Assembly (NCBI GenBank): GCA_009918865.1 | Contig: RGCY01000077.1 | Coordinates: 1 to 6,060 of the forward strand | Length of the DNA: 6,060 nt | Direction of reading: 5' to 3' | Source: Actinomycetota bacterium | GTDB taxonomy: Bacteria > Actinomycetota > Actinomycetes > S36-B12 > UBA5976 | Part shown: positions 1 to 6,060 of the stretch, one piece after another | How the letters are laid out: each line of letters begins with the position of its first letter | Position numbering within the stretch: the stretch's first letter is position 1 | Notes under the pieces: generated by a model | Database searches by the model: none | The model's input: the letters and a program-made list of their open reading frames with translations, nothing else | Told to the model about the DNA's origin: nothing | Translations under genes and position numbers: made by a program

Positions 1-1065
1 TCGTAACGCGTCCATCAGACCAGCGAGTTTTTCTCGAGCGGCGGCACTAAGGCCCACTCCAAAAACATCCACGCGCGCCTCTTCATAAGGCATCAGACCC
101 TCTGCCTCACATGCAAGCATGATGCGATCCACGCCTAGACCAAAACCAACACCCGACACCTGCGGGCCGCCAAGTTCAGCAATGAGACCGTCGTAGCGAC
201 CGCCACCACCGATACTTGCTTGAGCGCCAAGCCCTTGGTGAACGAACTCGAAGGTGGTGCGCGTGTAATAGTCGAGTCCGCGAACCAGGAACCGATCCAC
301 TTCGTAGAGCACGTCACAGTCGTCGAGAACGCGGCGCACGGTGGCGAAGTGTTCAGCGCACTCAGCACACAGTGAGTCAAGCATCAAAGGCGCCTTTTCA
401 ACCAACGCCTTTACCTCAGGTCGTTTGTCATCGAGCACTCGAAGTGGATTCAAGCGAGCGCGCTCACGCGTTGCTTCGTCTAAGTCAAGCCCGGCGAGAA
501 ACGCAGTTAACGACTCGCGGTACGGCGGTCGGCATTGCGCGCAACCCAGGCTGCCGAGCTTGAGCACATAGTCGCTCAATCCCAGGTCGCGAAATCCAGC
601 ATCAGCAACCGCAATCAGTTCAGCATCAATCAATGGGTCATCCAGACCCACGACTTCGGCACCAACTTGAGTGTGCTGGCGATAACGTCCTGATTGCGGC
701 TGCTCGTAGCGGAAGTTTGGTCCGGTGTACCAGAGCTTCACGGGCAGTGCACCGTCGAGCAGGTGGTGTTCGATGACAGCACGCATCACACCGGCTGTTC
801 CTTCGGGGCGCAGTGTCAGCGAGCGCCCCCCGCGATCAGTGAAGGTGTACATCTCCTTTTGAACGACATCCGTGGACTCACCCACTCCGCGCTCAAACAA
901 CGCGGTGTCTTCAAACATGGGAGTTTGCACATGCTCATAGCCCGCGCGCATCAATCGCGAGGTCAGGGCCTCGACCACAGCCATAAACAAAGCCGACCGC
1001 GGAGGCAAGACGTCATAGGTGCCCTTAGGTGCTTGGAAGCGCGGGGCCTGAAAGCGCGCGGTCAT
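1..1065 (-). CDS. hisS: Histidyl-tRNA synthetase (HisRS), 3' end cut off by window edge
   Basis: Class II aminoacyl-tRNA synthetase that joins histidine to tRNA-His in the cytoplasm, using ATP. I translated 355 codons from the ATG at 1065. The N-terminal signature APKGTYDVLPP is at residues 12-22. Class II motif 2, LRPEGTA, is at 85-91. The HisRS-specific histidine-binding stretches are LVRGLDYYTRT (260-270) and GGGGRYDGL (286-294), and motif 3, GFGLGVDRIML, is at about 307-317. The family is usually about 420 residues, so the missing 60-80 residues are most of the C-terminal anticodon-binding domain. The insertion region carries two CxxC pairs (C175/C178 and C233/C236). The start is fixed by the signature lying close behind it and by the ATGA overlap with the upstream hydrolase gene. 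Only a weak GGGG lies upstream, so translation probably depends on coupling to that gene. No frameshift or internal stop was seen. Confidence 0.97.
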   Translation of the reverse strand, partial: MTARFQAPRFQAPKGTYDVLPPRSALFMAVVEALTSRLMRAGYEHVQTPMFEDTALFERGVGESTDVVQKEMYTFTDRGGRSLTLRPEGTAGVMRAVIEHHLLDGALPVKLWYTGPNFRYEQPQSGRYRQHTQVGAEVVGLDDPLIDAELIAVADAGFRDLGLSDYVLKLGSLGCAQCRPPYRESLTAFLAGLDLDEATRERARLNPLRVLDDKRPEVKALVEKAPLMLDSLCAECAEHFATVRRVLDDCDVLYEVDRFLVRGLDYYTRTTFEFVHQGLGAQASIGGGGRYDGLIAELGGPQVSGVGFGLGVDRIMLACEAEGLMPYEEARVDVFGVGLSAAAREKLAGLMDALR

Positions 1066-1796
1066 GAGCGAGCCCCAACGAGCAGTGTTTCAATCTCATC
1101 GCGCGCGTATTTCTCCGCGAGTGCTTCACGCAAGTAGCGACTGCGCCGCCGCTCATCTCCGATGGTGGTCACTGGTCCGTGGCCCGGGTAGACCAACGTG
1201 CCGTCTTCATAGGTGTCCATCAGGCGCAAGAGAGACTGCGCCATCACCACGGAATCTCCGCCCACGAGGTCCGTGCGACCAATTCCGTTGTTGAACAACA
1301 CATCACCGCTGATGAGGTGCTCTGCGCGCTCACCTTGCGGACCGACGTGGAACACCGTGGAGCCCGGTGTGTGCCCCGGGGTGTGCATCGGCGTCAATGT
1401 CAATCCGGCGATAGACACGGCGTGGCCGTCAGCAAGAGTGGCAACATCCTCAGGTTCTGCAGTAGTGAGTTCTCCACCAGTTGAGGCCAAGATTGCTTCG
1501 CGAAGCGCCGGGCTCATGAAGTCATTCGGCGAGATGAGTCGCTCCCGGTCACCTGGGTGGATATAGGCGGGCACTGCGTGCTCAGCGCACACGGGCACCA
1601 CGCTCCACACATGGTCCATGTGTCCGTGGGTCAAGACCACCGCGACGGCACGGAGGTTGTGCCTGCGCAAGACATCGCGCAACGGGCTCGCTGCGGCAAA
1701 TCCGGGGTCAATCACAATGGCATCGTGGCCAGCTCCCGGGGCGATGACATAGCAGTTGGTCTCCCACGGCCCGGCTGGGAAGGCTTCGATTAGCAC
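1062..1796 (-). CDS. Metallo-beta-lactamase-fold hydrolase, glyoxalase-II-like (YcbL / Rv2581c type)
   Basis: A 244-residue cytoplasmic enzyme with no signal peptide or membrane segment. It has the complete binuclear metal site of the glyoxalase II branch: THGHMDH gives H57, H59, D61 and H62; HTPGHTPGS gives H142; SGDVLF gives the bridging D165; and YPGHGP gives H206. The ending TTIGDER and the short C-terminus resemble the small YcbL-type enzymes rather than long glyoxalase II proteins with a full helical substrate domain. The reaction is probably hydrolysis of a thioester such as an S-lactoyl thiol. Actinobacteria generally use mycothiol rather than glutathione, so the natural substrate is uncertain. 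The start is a GTG at 1796, because an in-frame TAG lies four codons upstream and no ATG or other GTG lies between. AGG sits about 12 bases upstream, a poor ribosome binding site. It is first in a probable two-gene operon with hisS, and its stop overlaps the hisS start. In M. tuberculosis the same neighbour is Rv2581c (from memory). Confidence 0.93.
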   Translation of the reverse strand: MLIEAFPAGPWETNCYVIAPGAGHDAIVIDPGFAAASPLRDVLRRHNLRAVAVVLTHGHMDHVWSVVPVCAEHAVPAYIHPGDRERLISPNDFMSPALREAILASTGGELTTAEPEDVATLADGHAVSIAGLTLTPMHTPGHTPGSTVFHVGPQGERAEHLISGDVLFNNGIGRTDLVGGDSVVMAQSLLRLMDTYEDGTLVYPGHGPVTTIGDERRRSRYLREALAEKYARDEIETLLVGARS

Positions 1797-1986
1797 GCGC
1801 AGAGGCTACCTGTTCGCAGTTTTCCCTCATCTATGCGCGCGCGCCGACTTTCCGTAGACTTTCGCCTTGCGCGCCGTGCGCTGACGGCTTGGCTCGATGC
1901 GGACTCCTCCGCTCGAGCGGGTCGTTTGCCAGGGCGCGTACCCACGACAGGCGTCTGCGCCGACCAGCGCATCTCAAGGAGTCACG
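1797..1986. promoter_or_regulatory. Divergent intergenic region, presumed to hold both promoters
   Basis: These 190 bases separate the minus-strand hydrolase-hisS pair from the plus-strand cyclophilin-DUF349 pair, so both transcripts must start in or near it. I see no convincing -35/-10 pair on either strand. TAGACT at 1855-1860 on the plus strand lacks a -35 partner. On the minus strand, the AT-richer patch around 1821-1834 (CATAGAT when read in that direction) could serve as a -10, but this is weak. A 13-base alternating pyrimidine-purine run of mostly GC steps lies at 1832-1844. No operator-like palindrome was recognised. That promoters are here is inferred from gene orientation, not from motifs. 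Confidence 0.4.
1976..1981 (+). promoter_or_regulatory. Ribosome binding site AAGGAG of the cyclophilin gene
   Basis: AAGGAG lies five bases before the ATG at 1987 and matches the anti-Shine-Dalgarno end of 16S rRNA well. It decides the start: the reading frame is open for 30 more codons, back to an ATG at 1897, but that codon has no comparable site. It is also the best ribosome binding site in the window. Confidence 0.85.
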
Positions 1987-2778
1987 ATGGCATCGTCGAA
2001 CCGCCGACAACGCGGGCTGGCCGCGGCTCGGGCTCAGCGTCGCCATGCGCGCTTGAGTGCGGCTGCGAGCAAGCGTGCGCGCATGCAGCGCGTGGGACGC
2101 ATTGCTGTGGCAGTCGGGCTCGTTGTCGGCTTTCTACTTGTGTGGAACAAGCCGTGGGAATCGCGTCCTTCAACAGCATCACCGCAGGTATCCGCGACCC
2201 CAACCCCATCCGCATCACCATCGAGTTCCAACTCCACGCCGTCGCAAGTGGTGGACACCTATGTGCCACAGGCTGGCAAGTACGCGACGATGCGCCTGAA
2301 CACCAACCAAGGTTCTATCACCATCGCACTGGATAACCGCGCCCCCAAGACTTTGGCTTCATTTGCGGCGCTATCCGGCAAGAATTTCTTCAACAACGTC
2401 ATTTGCCACCGGCTTACCACCAGTGGGCTTTACGTCCTGCAATGTGGCGACCCCAAGGGCAATGGCACGGGTGGGCCTGGCTACTCCATCCCCGATGAAA
2501 ATCTCCCGAGCGCCGCAAACGGCTTGCTCCTGCCGTCTGGCAGTGGCGATTACCGCCGCGGCATGGTCGCAATGGCCAACTCGGGACCGAACACGGGAGG
2601 AAGTCAATTCTTCCTTGTGTACAAAGACAGTCCTTTGCCGCCGAACTACGCGGTCTGGGGCAAGGTGACATCAGGTCTTGATGTCATCGATCGCATCGCC
2701 GCTGCCGGTGTCGCCGGCGGCTCCACCGATGGGGCGCCAGCAACGCGCACCGTCATCACATCCACTTCCGTCAAGTGA
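1987..2778 (+). CDS. ppiB: Membrane-anchored cyclophilin-type peptidyl-prolyl cis-trans isomerase
   Basis: A 263-residue PPIase that catalyses cis-trans isomerisation of X-Pro bonds during protein folding. The first 35 residues are very rich in Arg and Lys. A single hydrophobic segment follows at about 36-53, then a Ser/Pro/Thr-rich linker at about 60-87, then the cyclophilin domain at about 98-263. By the positive-inside rule the catalytic domain lies outside the cytoplasmic membrane; there is no lipobox. Diagnostic motifs are VICHRLTTSGLYVLQCGDP (138-156), with catalytic Arg142 aligned to human CypA Arg55; GTGGPGY (159-165); and MANSGPNTGGSQFFL (196-210), the hallmark block. The position of CypA Trp121 appears to be Leu217, which suggests weak cyclosporin binding. 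ATG 1987 was chosen for its AAGGAG site. It begins a probable operon with the DUF349 gene 25 bases downstream. It matches the position and architecture of M. tuberculosis PpiB (Rv2582) and is not the soluble E. coli PpiB; the symbol follows the former. Confidence 0.93.
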   Translation: MASSNRRQRGLAAARAQRRHARLSAAASKRARMQRVGRIAVAVGLVVGFLLVWNKPWESRPSTASPQVSATPTPSASPSSSNSTPSQVVDTYVPQAGKYATMRLNTNQGSITIALDNRAPKTLASFAALSGKNFFNNVICHRLTTSGLYVLQCGDPKGNGTGGPGYSIPDENLPSAANGLLLPSGSGDYRRGMVAMANSGPNTGGSQFFLVYKDSPLPPNYAVWGKVTSGLDVIDRIAAAGVAGGSTDGAPATRTVITSTSVK

Positions 2779-2803
2779 CGGCAGCGAGAGAAAGCGAGTG
2801 ACC

Positions 2804-4033
2804 ATGAACGACACGGCTACCCACGGCCGCGTTGATGCCGAAGGCAACGTCTTTGTGCGCCTTGCTGACGGCACTGAGGCATCTGTCGGTCAGTACAAAG
2901 CGGGCACACCCATTGAGGGTTTGCAGTTCTACCAACGCAAGTACGACGACCTAAAGATTGAGGCCGAACTGTTCCTTCGCCGCCTGAAGACCGGTCAAGG
3001 TCGACCAGATGGCGCGAAGGCACTGATTGGCAAACTCACCTCAGCAGTGGAGACCCCTAACTGCGTTGGGGACCTCACCGTGTTCACCGCACTTGCCGCC
3101 AACCTTGAAACTGCTGCTGCAGAACGTGCTGAGCAACTCAAGGCCGAGCGCGAAGTCATCCGGGCCGCCGCATTGCAAACTCGGATGGACATCGTGATGC
3201 GAGCCGAGATGCTTGCCGACTCCACCCAGTGGAAAACCGCAGGCGATGCACTCAAGGAGTTGCTAGACGAATGGCAGAAGGCTCCGCACGCGGAACGCGC
3301 GGCCGAACAAGACTTATGGAAGCGATTCAGTGCCGCGCGCAACTCATTTGAAAAGCGCCGCCGGGCTCACTTTGCACAACGGGAAACCGAGCGCGCCGAA
3401 AGCAAGGCCATTCGCGCCGGACTCGTTAAAGAAGCCCAGGCGCTCGCTGAGTCAAAGGATTGGGTGACGACCGCTAAAGCGTTTAGTGCATTGATGGCGC
3501 GCTGGAAGGCCGCTCCGCGTGGCAAGCGCCAAGAAGATGACGCACTCTGGGAGCAGTTCAAGGCTGCGCAAGATGCTTTCTTCACCGCGCGCAGCGCGGA
3601 CCTTGAGAAGCGCGATGAGCAACACAAGGGCAATCTCGTCATCAAGGAAGAACTACTCGCCCAAGCGCAAGCCCTGCTACCCGTCACTGATGCAAACATC
3701 GACTCCATCAAGCAGGCTCTTCGTTCGATTCAAGAGAAGTGGGAAAAGGCGGGTCACGTTCCGCGCTCAGATAAGGACCGCCTTGAGGGTGGCCTGCGCA
3801 AGATTGAGGAAGCGGTCCGCAACCACGAGAAGGACCGCTGGCGCCGCACCAATCCAGAAGCACGTGACCGCGCCAATGGTGTTGTGGAGCAGTTCCGCAG
3901 TTCACTTGCGAAACTCGATGCAGACATCGCGTCAGCAAAGGATGCGCGAGCAAAGGCTGACCTTGAGAAGCGTCGCGCTACCACTGCGTTGCTGCTCGAA
4001 GCCGCAGAAAACGCTGCGAAGGAATACGCCTGA
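2804..4033 (+). CDS. DUF349 domain-containing protein, three repeats, function unknown
   Basis: A 409-residue, highly charged, mostly helical protein, predicted cytoplasmic since it has no signal peptide or membrane segment. A short N-terminal module (HGRVDAEGNVFVRLADG, residues 7-23) is followed by an Ala/Glu/Arg-rich helix (about 100-125). Three DUF349-like repeats follow at about 127-195, 205-275 and 278-350. The first two share the pattern W-x3-A-x(n)-L-x3-W-x2-AP-x3-R-x4-D-x-LW-x-F-x-A-x4-F; the aligned AP dipeptides are at 160-161 and 237-238. The third is divergent and ends in RWRRTNPEARDRA (345-357), which I recall as typical of actinobacterial members. The tail (about 360-405) looks like a coiled coil. 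The family has no established reaction. The start is uncertain by two codons: ATG 2804 is preferred, but an in-frame GTG at 2798 is possible, and neither has a strong ribosome binding site. The cyclophilin stop is 25 bases upstream, so co-transcription is likely. Confidence 0.92.
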   Translation: MNDTATHGRVDAEGNVFVRLADGTEASVGQYKAGTPIEGLQFYQRKYDDLKIEAELFLRRLKTGQGRPDGAKALIGKLTSAVETPNCVGDLTVFTALAANLETAAAERAEQLKAEREVIRAAALQTRMDIVMRAEMLADSTQWKTAGDALKELLDEWQKAPHAERAAEQDLWKRFSAARNSFEKRRRAHFAQRETERAESKAIRAGLVKEAQALAESKDWVTTAKAFSALMARWKAAPRGKRQEDDALWEQFKAAQDAFFTARSADLEKRDEQHKGNLVIKEELLAQAQALLPVTDANIDSIKQALRSIQEKWEKAGHVPRSDKDRLEGGLRKIEEAVRNHEKDRWRRTNPEARDRANGVVEQFRSSLAKLDADIASAKDARAKADLEKRRATTALLLEAAENAAKEYA

Positions 4034-4057
4034 GACATAGTCACCCGAGTCTCAACC

Positions 4058-4096
4058 CACGTGTACCCCGGCCATCGACCGGGGTACACGTGTTTT
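4058..4096 (+). terminator. Rho-independent-like terminator hairpin between convergent genes
   Basis: A perfect 14-bp inverted repeat (arm CACGTGTACCCCGG at 4058-4071, complement at 4079-4092) encloses a seven-base loop and is followed on the plus strand by TTTT (4093-4096). It lies 24 bases after the DUF349 stop and should end the cyclophilin-DUF349 transcript. On the other strand the hairpin is followed by GGTTGAG with no T run, so it would stop Rel transcription less efficiently, if at all; a shared role is possible. The rest of the 149-base intergenic stretch (4034-4182) holds nothing else I recognise. Confidence 0.8.
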
Positions 4097-4182
4097 CAGA
4101 AGCAACCACGAGCTCCACATCCTGAAACCAACCACAGGACGCAGGGCAGAGTGTTGTGGCGTGAATAAACGAACGACAATGT

Positions 4183-6060
4183 TCACACGCGGTAGGCGTC
4201 GTAAACGCCATCAACCGCGCGCACGGCGCGCAGCACTTGTGCAAGATGGCGCAGGTCAGCCATCTCAAACGTGAACCGGTTGATGGCGGTGTTATCCCCA
4301 CGCGTGCTTGCCGATGCATTGACGATGTTGATGTGCTGGTCAGCCAACGCTTTGGTGATGTCGAGCAGCAGCCGCGGCCGGTTGAGCGCCTCGGCCTGAA
4401 TGTTCACCAGGAACACCGATGCAGCCGTGGCAAGCCACTCAACGGGCAGCAGGCGTTCTGGCTCCCCCAGCAAACTTGCGGCATTGGTACAGGTCCGCCG
4501 GTGCACCGAAACCCCTGACCCACGGGTTACGAACCCGATGATGTCGTCTCCTGGCACCGGAGTGCAGCAGCGGGCGAGTTTGGTCCACACATCGGGAGCA
4601 CCCTGCACCACCACACCAGATTCACTGCGACCGCGGGTGAGTTGTCGCGTAACGATGGTGACTGGGTTCTGATCTTCGGAAAGTTCATCCTGCGCAGCAT
4701 CTTCGCCGCCATGAGAGGCGACCAAACGCGCGATGACGGTGACAGCCGATGTGTGGCCTTCTCCAACCGCGGCATACAACCCTGATACGTCACTTAAGCC
4801 AAGTTCGGAGGCGACCGCGCCTAGGGAACTGTTGGTCAACAACCGCTGCAGAGGTAGACCCTGCTTGCGCATAGCGCGTGCAATTGCTTCTTTGCCCTGC
4901 TCGATTGCCTCATCACGACGCTCGCGCGTGAACCACGCTTTGATCTTGCTGCGCGCACGCGGGGACTTCACAAATGAGAGCCAGTCACGACTCGGACCAG
5001 CGCCTTCTGCCTTGGAAGTGAAGACTTCCACCACATCACCATTTGTGAGCGAAGACTCAAGTGGTGCAAGTTTTCCGTTCACTCGGGCACCAACACATCG
5101 GTAGCCGACTTCTGTGTGCACGGCAAAGGCGAAGTCCACTGGCGTAGACCCTGCCGGCAAGGCCAACACATCACCCTTGGGGGTGAACACATATACCTCT
5201 CCGCTGCCGAGTTCATATCGCAATGCGTCTAGGAACTCGTCTGGGTCTTCAGTTTCCCGCTGCCAATCAAGCAACTGTCGCAACCACGAGAAGTCGTCGA
5301 CTTGCTTGCCGCCCACGGATGTCTGCTTGTAGCGCCAGTGTGCAGCCACGCCGTATTCGGCGGCGCGGTGCATGTCGAAAGTGCGGATCTGGAATTCCAC
5401 TGGCTTGCCTTCAGGGCCCATGACAGTGGTGTGCAGACTTTGATACATCGTGAATTTGGGCATCGCCACATAATCTTTGAAGCGCCCGGGCAGTGGGTTC
5501 CAACGCGAGTGCACGACTCCAAGAACGCCGTAGCAGTCACGCACATCATCCACCAAGATACGCAAACCCACGAGGTCATGGATGTCGTCAAGGTCGCGGC
5601 CCTTTACACGCATCTTTTGATAAACCGAGTAGATGTGCTTTGGTCGACCGCTGATTGATGCCTTGATGCGCGCATCGCGCAGCGCTCCATCAACTTCCCC
5701 GATGAGCGCATCCAAGTAAGCCTCACGCGCCGGTGCGTATTGCCCCACGAGCCGGGCAACTTCCTCAAAAACTTTCGGCTCTAAGGTCGCAAAGGCCAGG
5801 TCTTCAAGTTCCCACTTGAGGGTGTTCATGCCGAGTCGATGTGCCAATGGCGCATAAATCTCAAGCGTCTCGCGCGCCTTCTTCTGCTGCTTATCAGCCG
5901 GCATGAACGACAACGTGCGCATGTTGTGTAGGCGATCTGCCAACTTGATGACCAGCACTCGAATGTCTTTGGCCATCGCTACGACCATTTTGCGCACCGT
6001 TTCGGCAGTGGATGCTTCGCCGTACTTGACCCGATCGAGTTTGGTTACCCCATCAACAAG
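4183..6060 (-). CDS. rel: Bifunctional (p)ppGpp synthetase/hydrolase Rel (RelA/SpoT family), 5' end missing
   Basis: Stringent-response enzyme that makes (p)ppGpp from ATP and GTP/GDP and hydrolyses it. The 625 visible codons run to the TGA at 4183-4185; the start lies past the right edge. Counting from the edge, the domains in order are these. The end of the HD hydrolase domain includes KLADRLHNMR (39-48), with metal-site Asp42. The synthetase domain runs from GRPKHIYSVYQKM (138-150) through GRFKDY (192-197) and YQSLHTT (206-212), with probable catalytic Asp162 (HDLVGLR) and Glu222 (VEFQIRT). The TGS domain is at about 288-350. A helical region follows, then a zinc-finger-type domain with Cys498, Cys499, His520 and Cys524. 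The ACT/RRM domain (about 548-625) ends in GVYDAYRV. The synthetase and the regulatory half are complete. The hydrolase HD core residues lie outside the window, so hydrolase activity is inferred from the actinobacterial Rel family and the intact end of the domain. A GTG at 5997 is internal: homologous sequence (LVDGVTKLDRVKYGEAST) continues upstream of it to the edge. Confidence 0.97.
   Translation of the reverse strand, partial: LVDGVTKLDRVKYGEASTAETVRKMVVAMAKDIRVLVIKLADRLHNMRTLSFMPADKQQKKARETLEIYAPLAHRLGMNTLKWELEDLAFATLEPKVFEEVARLVGQYAPAREAYLDALIGEVDGALRDARIKASISGRPKHIYSVYQKMRVKGRDLDDIHDLVGLRILVDDVRDCYGVLGVVHSRWNPLPGRFKDYVAMPKFTMYQSLHTTVMGPEGKPVEFQIRTFDMHRAAEYGVAAHWRYKQTSVGGKQVDDFSWLRQLLDWQRETEDPDEFLDALRYELGSGEVYVFTPKGDVLALPAGSTPVDFAFAVHTEVGYRCVGARVNGKLAPLESSLTNGDVVEVFTSKAEGAGPSRDWLSFVKSPRARSKIKAWFTRERRDEAIEQGKEAIARAMRKQGLPLQRLLTNSSLGAVASELGLSDVSGLYAAVGEGHTSAVTVIARLVASHGGEDAAQDELSEDQNPVTIVTRQLTRGRSESGVVVQGAPDVWTKLARCCTPVPGDDIIGFVTRGSGVSVHRRTCTNAASLLGEPERLLPVEWLATAASVFLVNIQAEALNRPRLLLDITKALADQHINIVNASASTRGDNTAINRFTFEMADLRHLAQVLRAVRAVDGVYDAYRV

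Noticed and set aside
694..1137. 147-residue plus-strand open frame opposite hisS
   Set aside because: It is a shadow of hisS on the opposite strand, with no recognisable domain and no ribosome binding site.
1832..1844. Alternating TATGCGCGCGCGC run as a repeat or regulatory element
   Set aside because: Only 13 bases long, and GC alternation is common by chance in GC-rich genomes. Kept only as a note on the intergenic region.
1897..1986. Thirty-codon N-terminal extension of the cyclophilin from ATG 1897
   Set aside because: There is no ribosome binding site at 1897, while AAGGAG sits five bases before ATG 1987. The extension has no family resemblance and would consume most of the promoter region.
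2678..2803. Upstream start of the DUF349 frame at 2678
   Set aside because: It would overlap the conserved C-terminus of the cyclophilin by 101 bases, and the extra 42 residues are an out-of-frame reading of that gene.
4161..4186. GTGAA/TTCAC inverted repeat near the rel stop as a second terminator
   Set aside because: The arms are five bases with a 16-base loop and no T run, so it is too weak to support.
4733..5104. 123-residue plus-strand open frame opposite rel
   Set aside because: It lies wholly within the conserved TGS and helical coding region of rel and has Ser/Arg-rich composition typical of antisense translation of GC-rich genes.
4183..5997. Rel as a complete 604-residue protein starting at GTG 5997
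   Set aside because: Rel homology continues without a break through the upstream codons to the window edge, so the GTG is an internal valine codon and the gene is truncated by the window.
1..6060. Search for a novel system: mobile elements, CRISPR, defence or toxin modules, tRNA or other RNA genes
   Set aside because: Nothing was found by reading both strands. Nearly all of the window is core housekeeping coding sequence, and the two gaps are 190 and 149 bases.

Overview
The window reads as ordinary core chromosome of a fairly GC-rich actinobacterium (about 60% GC in a line I counted). Two things point to Actinomycetota. The first is gene order: hisS, a glyoxalase-II-like hydrolase, a membrane-anchored cyclophilin, a DUF349 protein and a Rel/SpoT homologue together. 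From memory, Mycobacterium tuberculosis has nearly the same block around Rv2580c-Rv2583c, and Streptomyces has it with the DUF349 gene included. The second is protein sequence: the cyclophilin and Rel proteins carry variants I associate with that phylum. I cannot name a genus.

Layout, left to right. On the minus strand, hisS (1-1065, cut by the left edge) follows a metallo-beta-lactamase-fold hydrolase gene (1062-1796). The hydrolase stop and the hisS start overlap in an ATGA, so the two are probably one operon, hydrolase first. A 190-base divergent intergenic region (1797-1986) separates them from a plus-strand pair: a secreted-side, membrane-anchored cyclophilin (1987-2778) and, 25 bases later, a DUF349 protein (2804-4033). 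This pair ends at a strong hairpin (4058-4092) followed by four T residues. Converging on it from the right is the minus-strand gene for the bifunctional (p)ppGpp synthetase/hydrolase Rel (4183-6060), whose N-terminus lies beyond the right edge.

Functionally these are translation and stress housekeeping genes. HisRS charges tRNA-His, and Rel senses uncharged tRNA on ribosomes and makes or degrades (p)ppGpp. The cyclophilin probably folds proteins outside the membrane, the hydrolase probably acts on a thioester or a related small molecule, and DUF349 is uncharacterised. I found no mobile element, CRISPR array, RNA gene, phage gene or toxin/defence module, and no evidence of a novel system. The findings below are modest.
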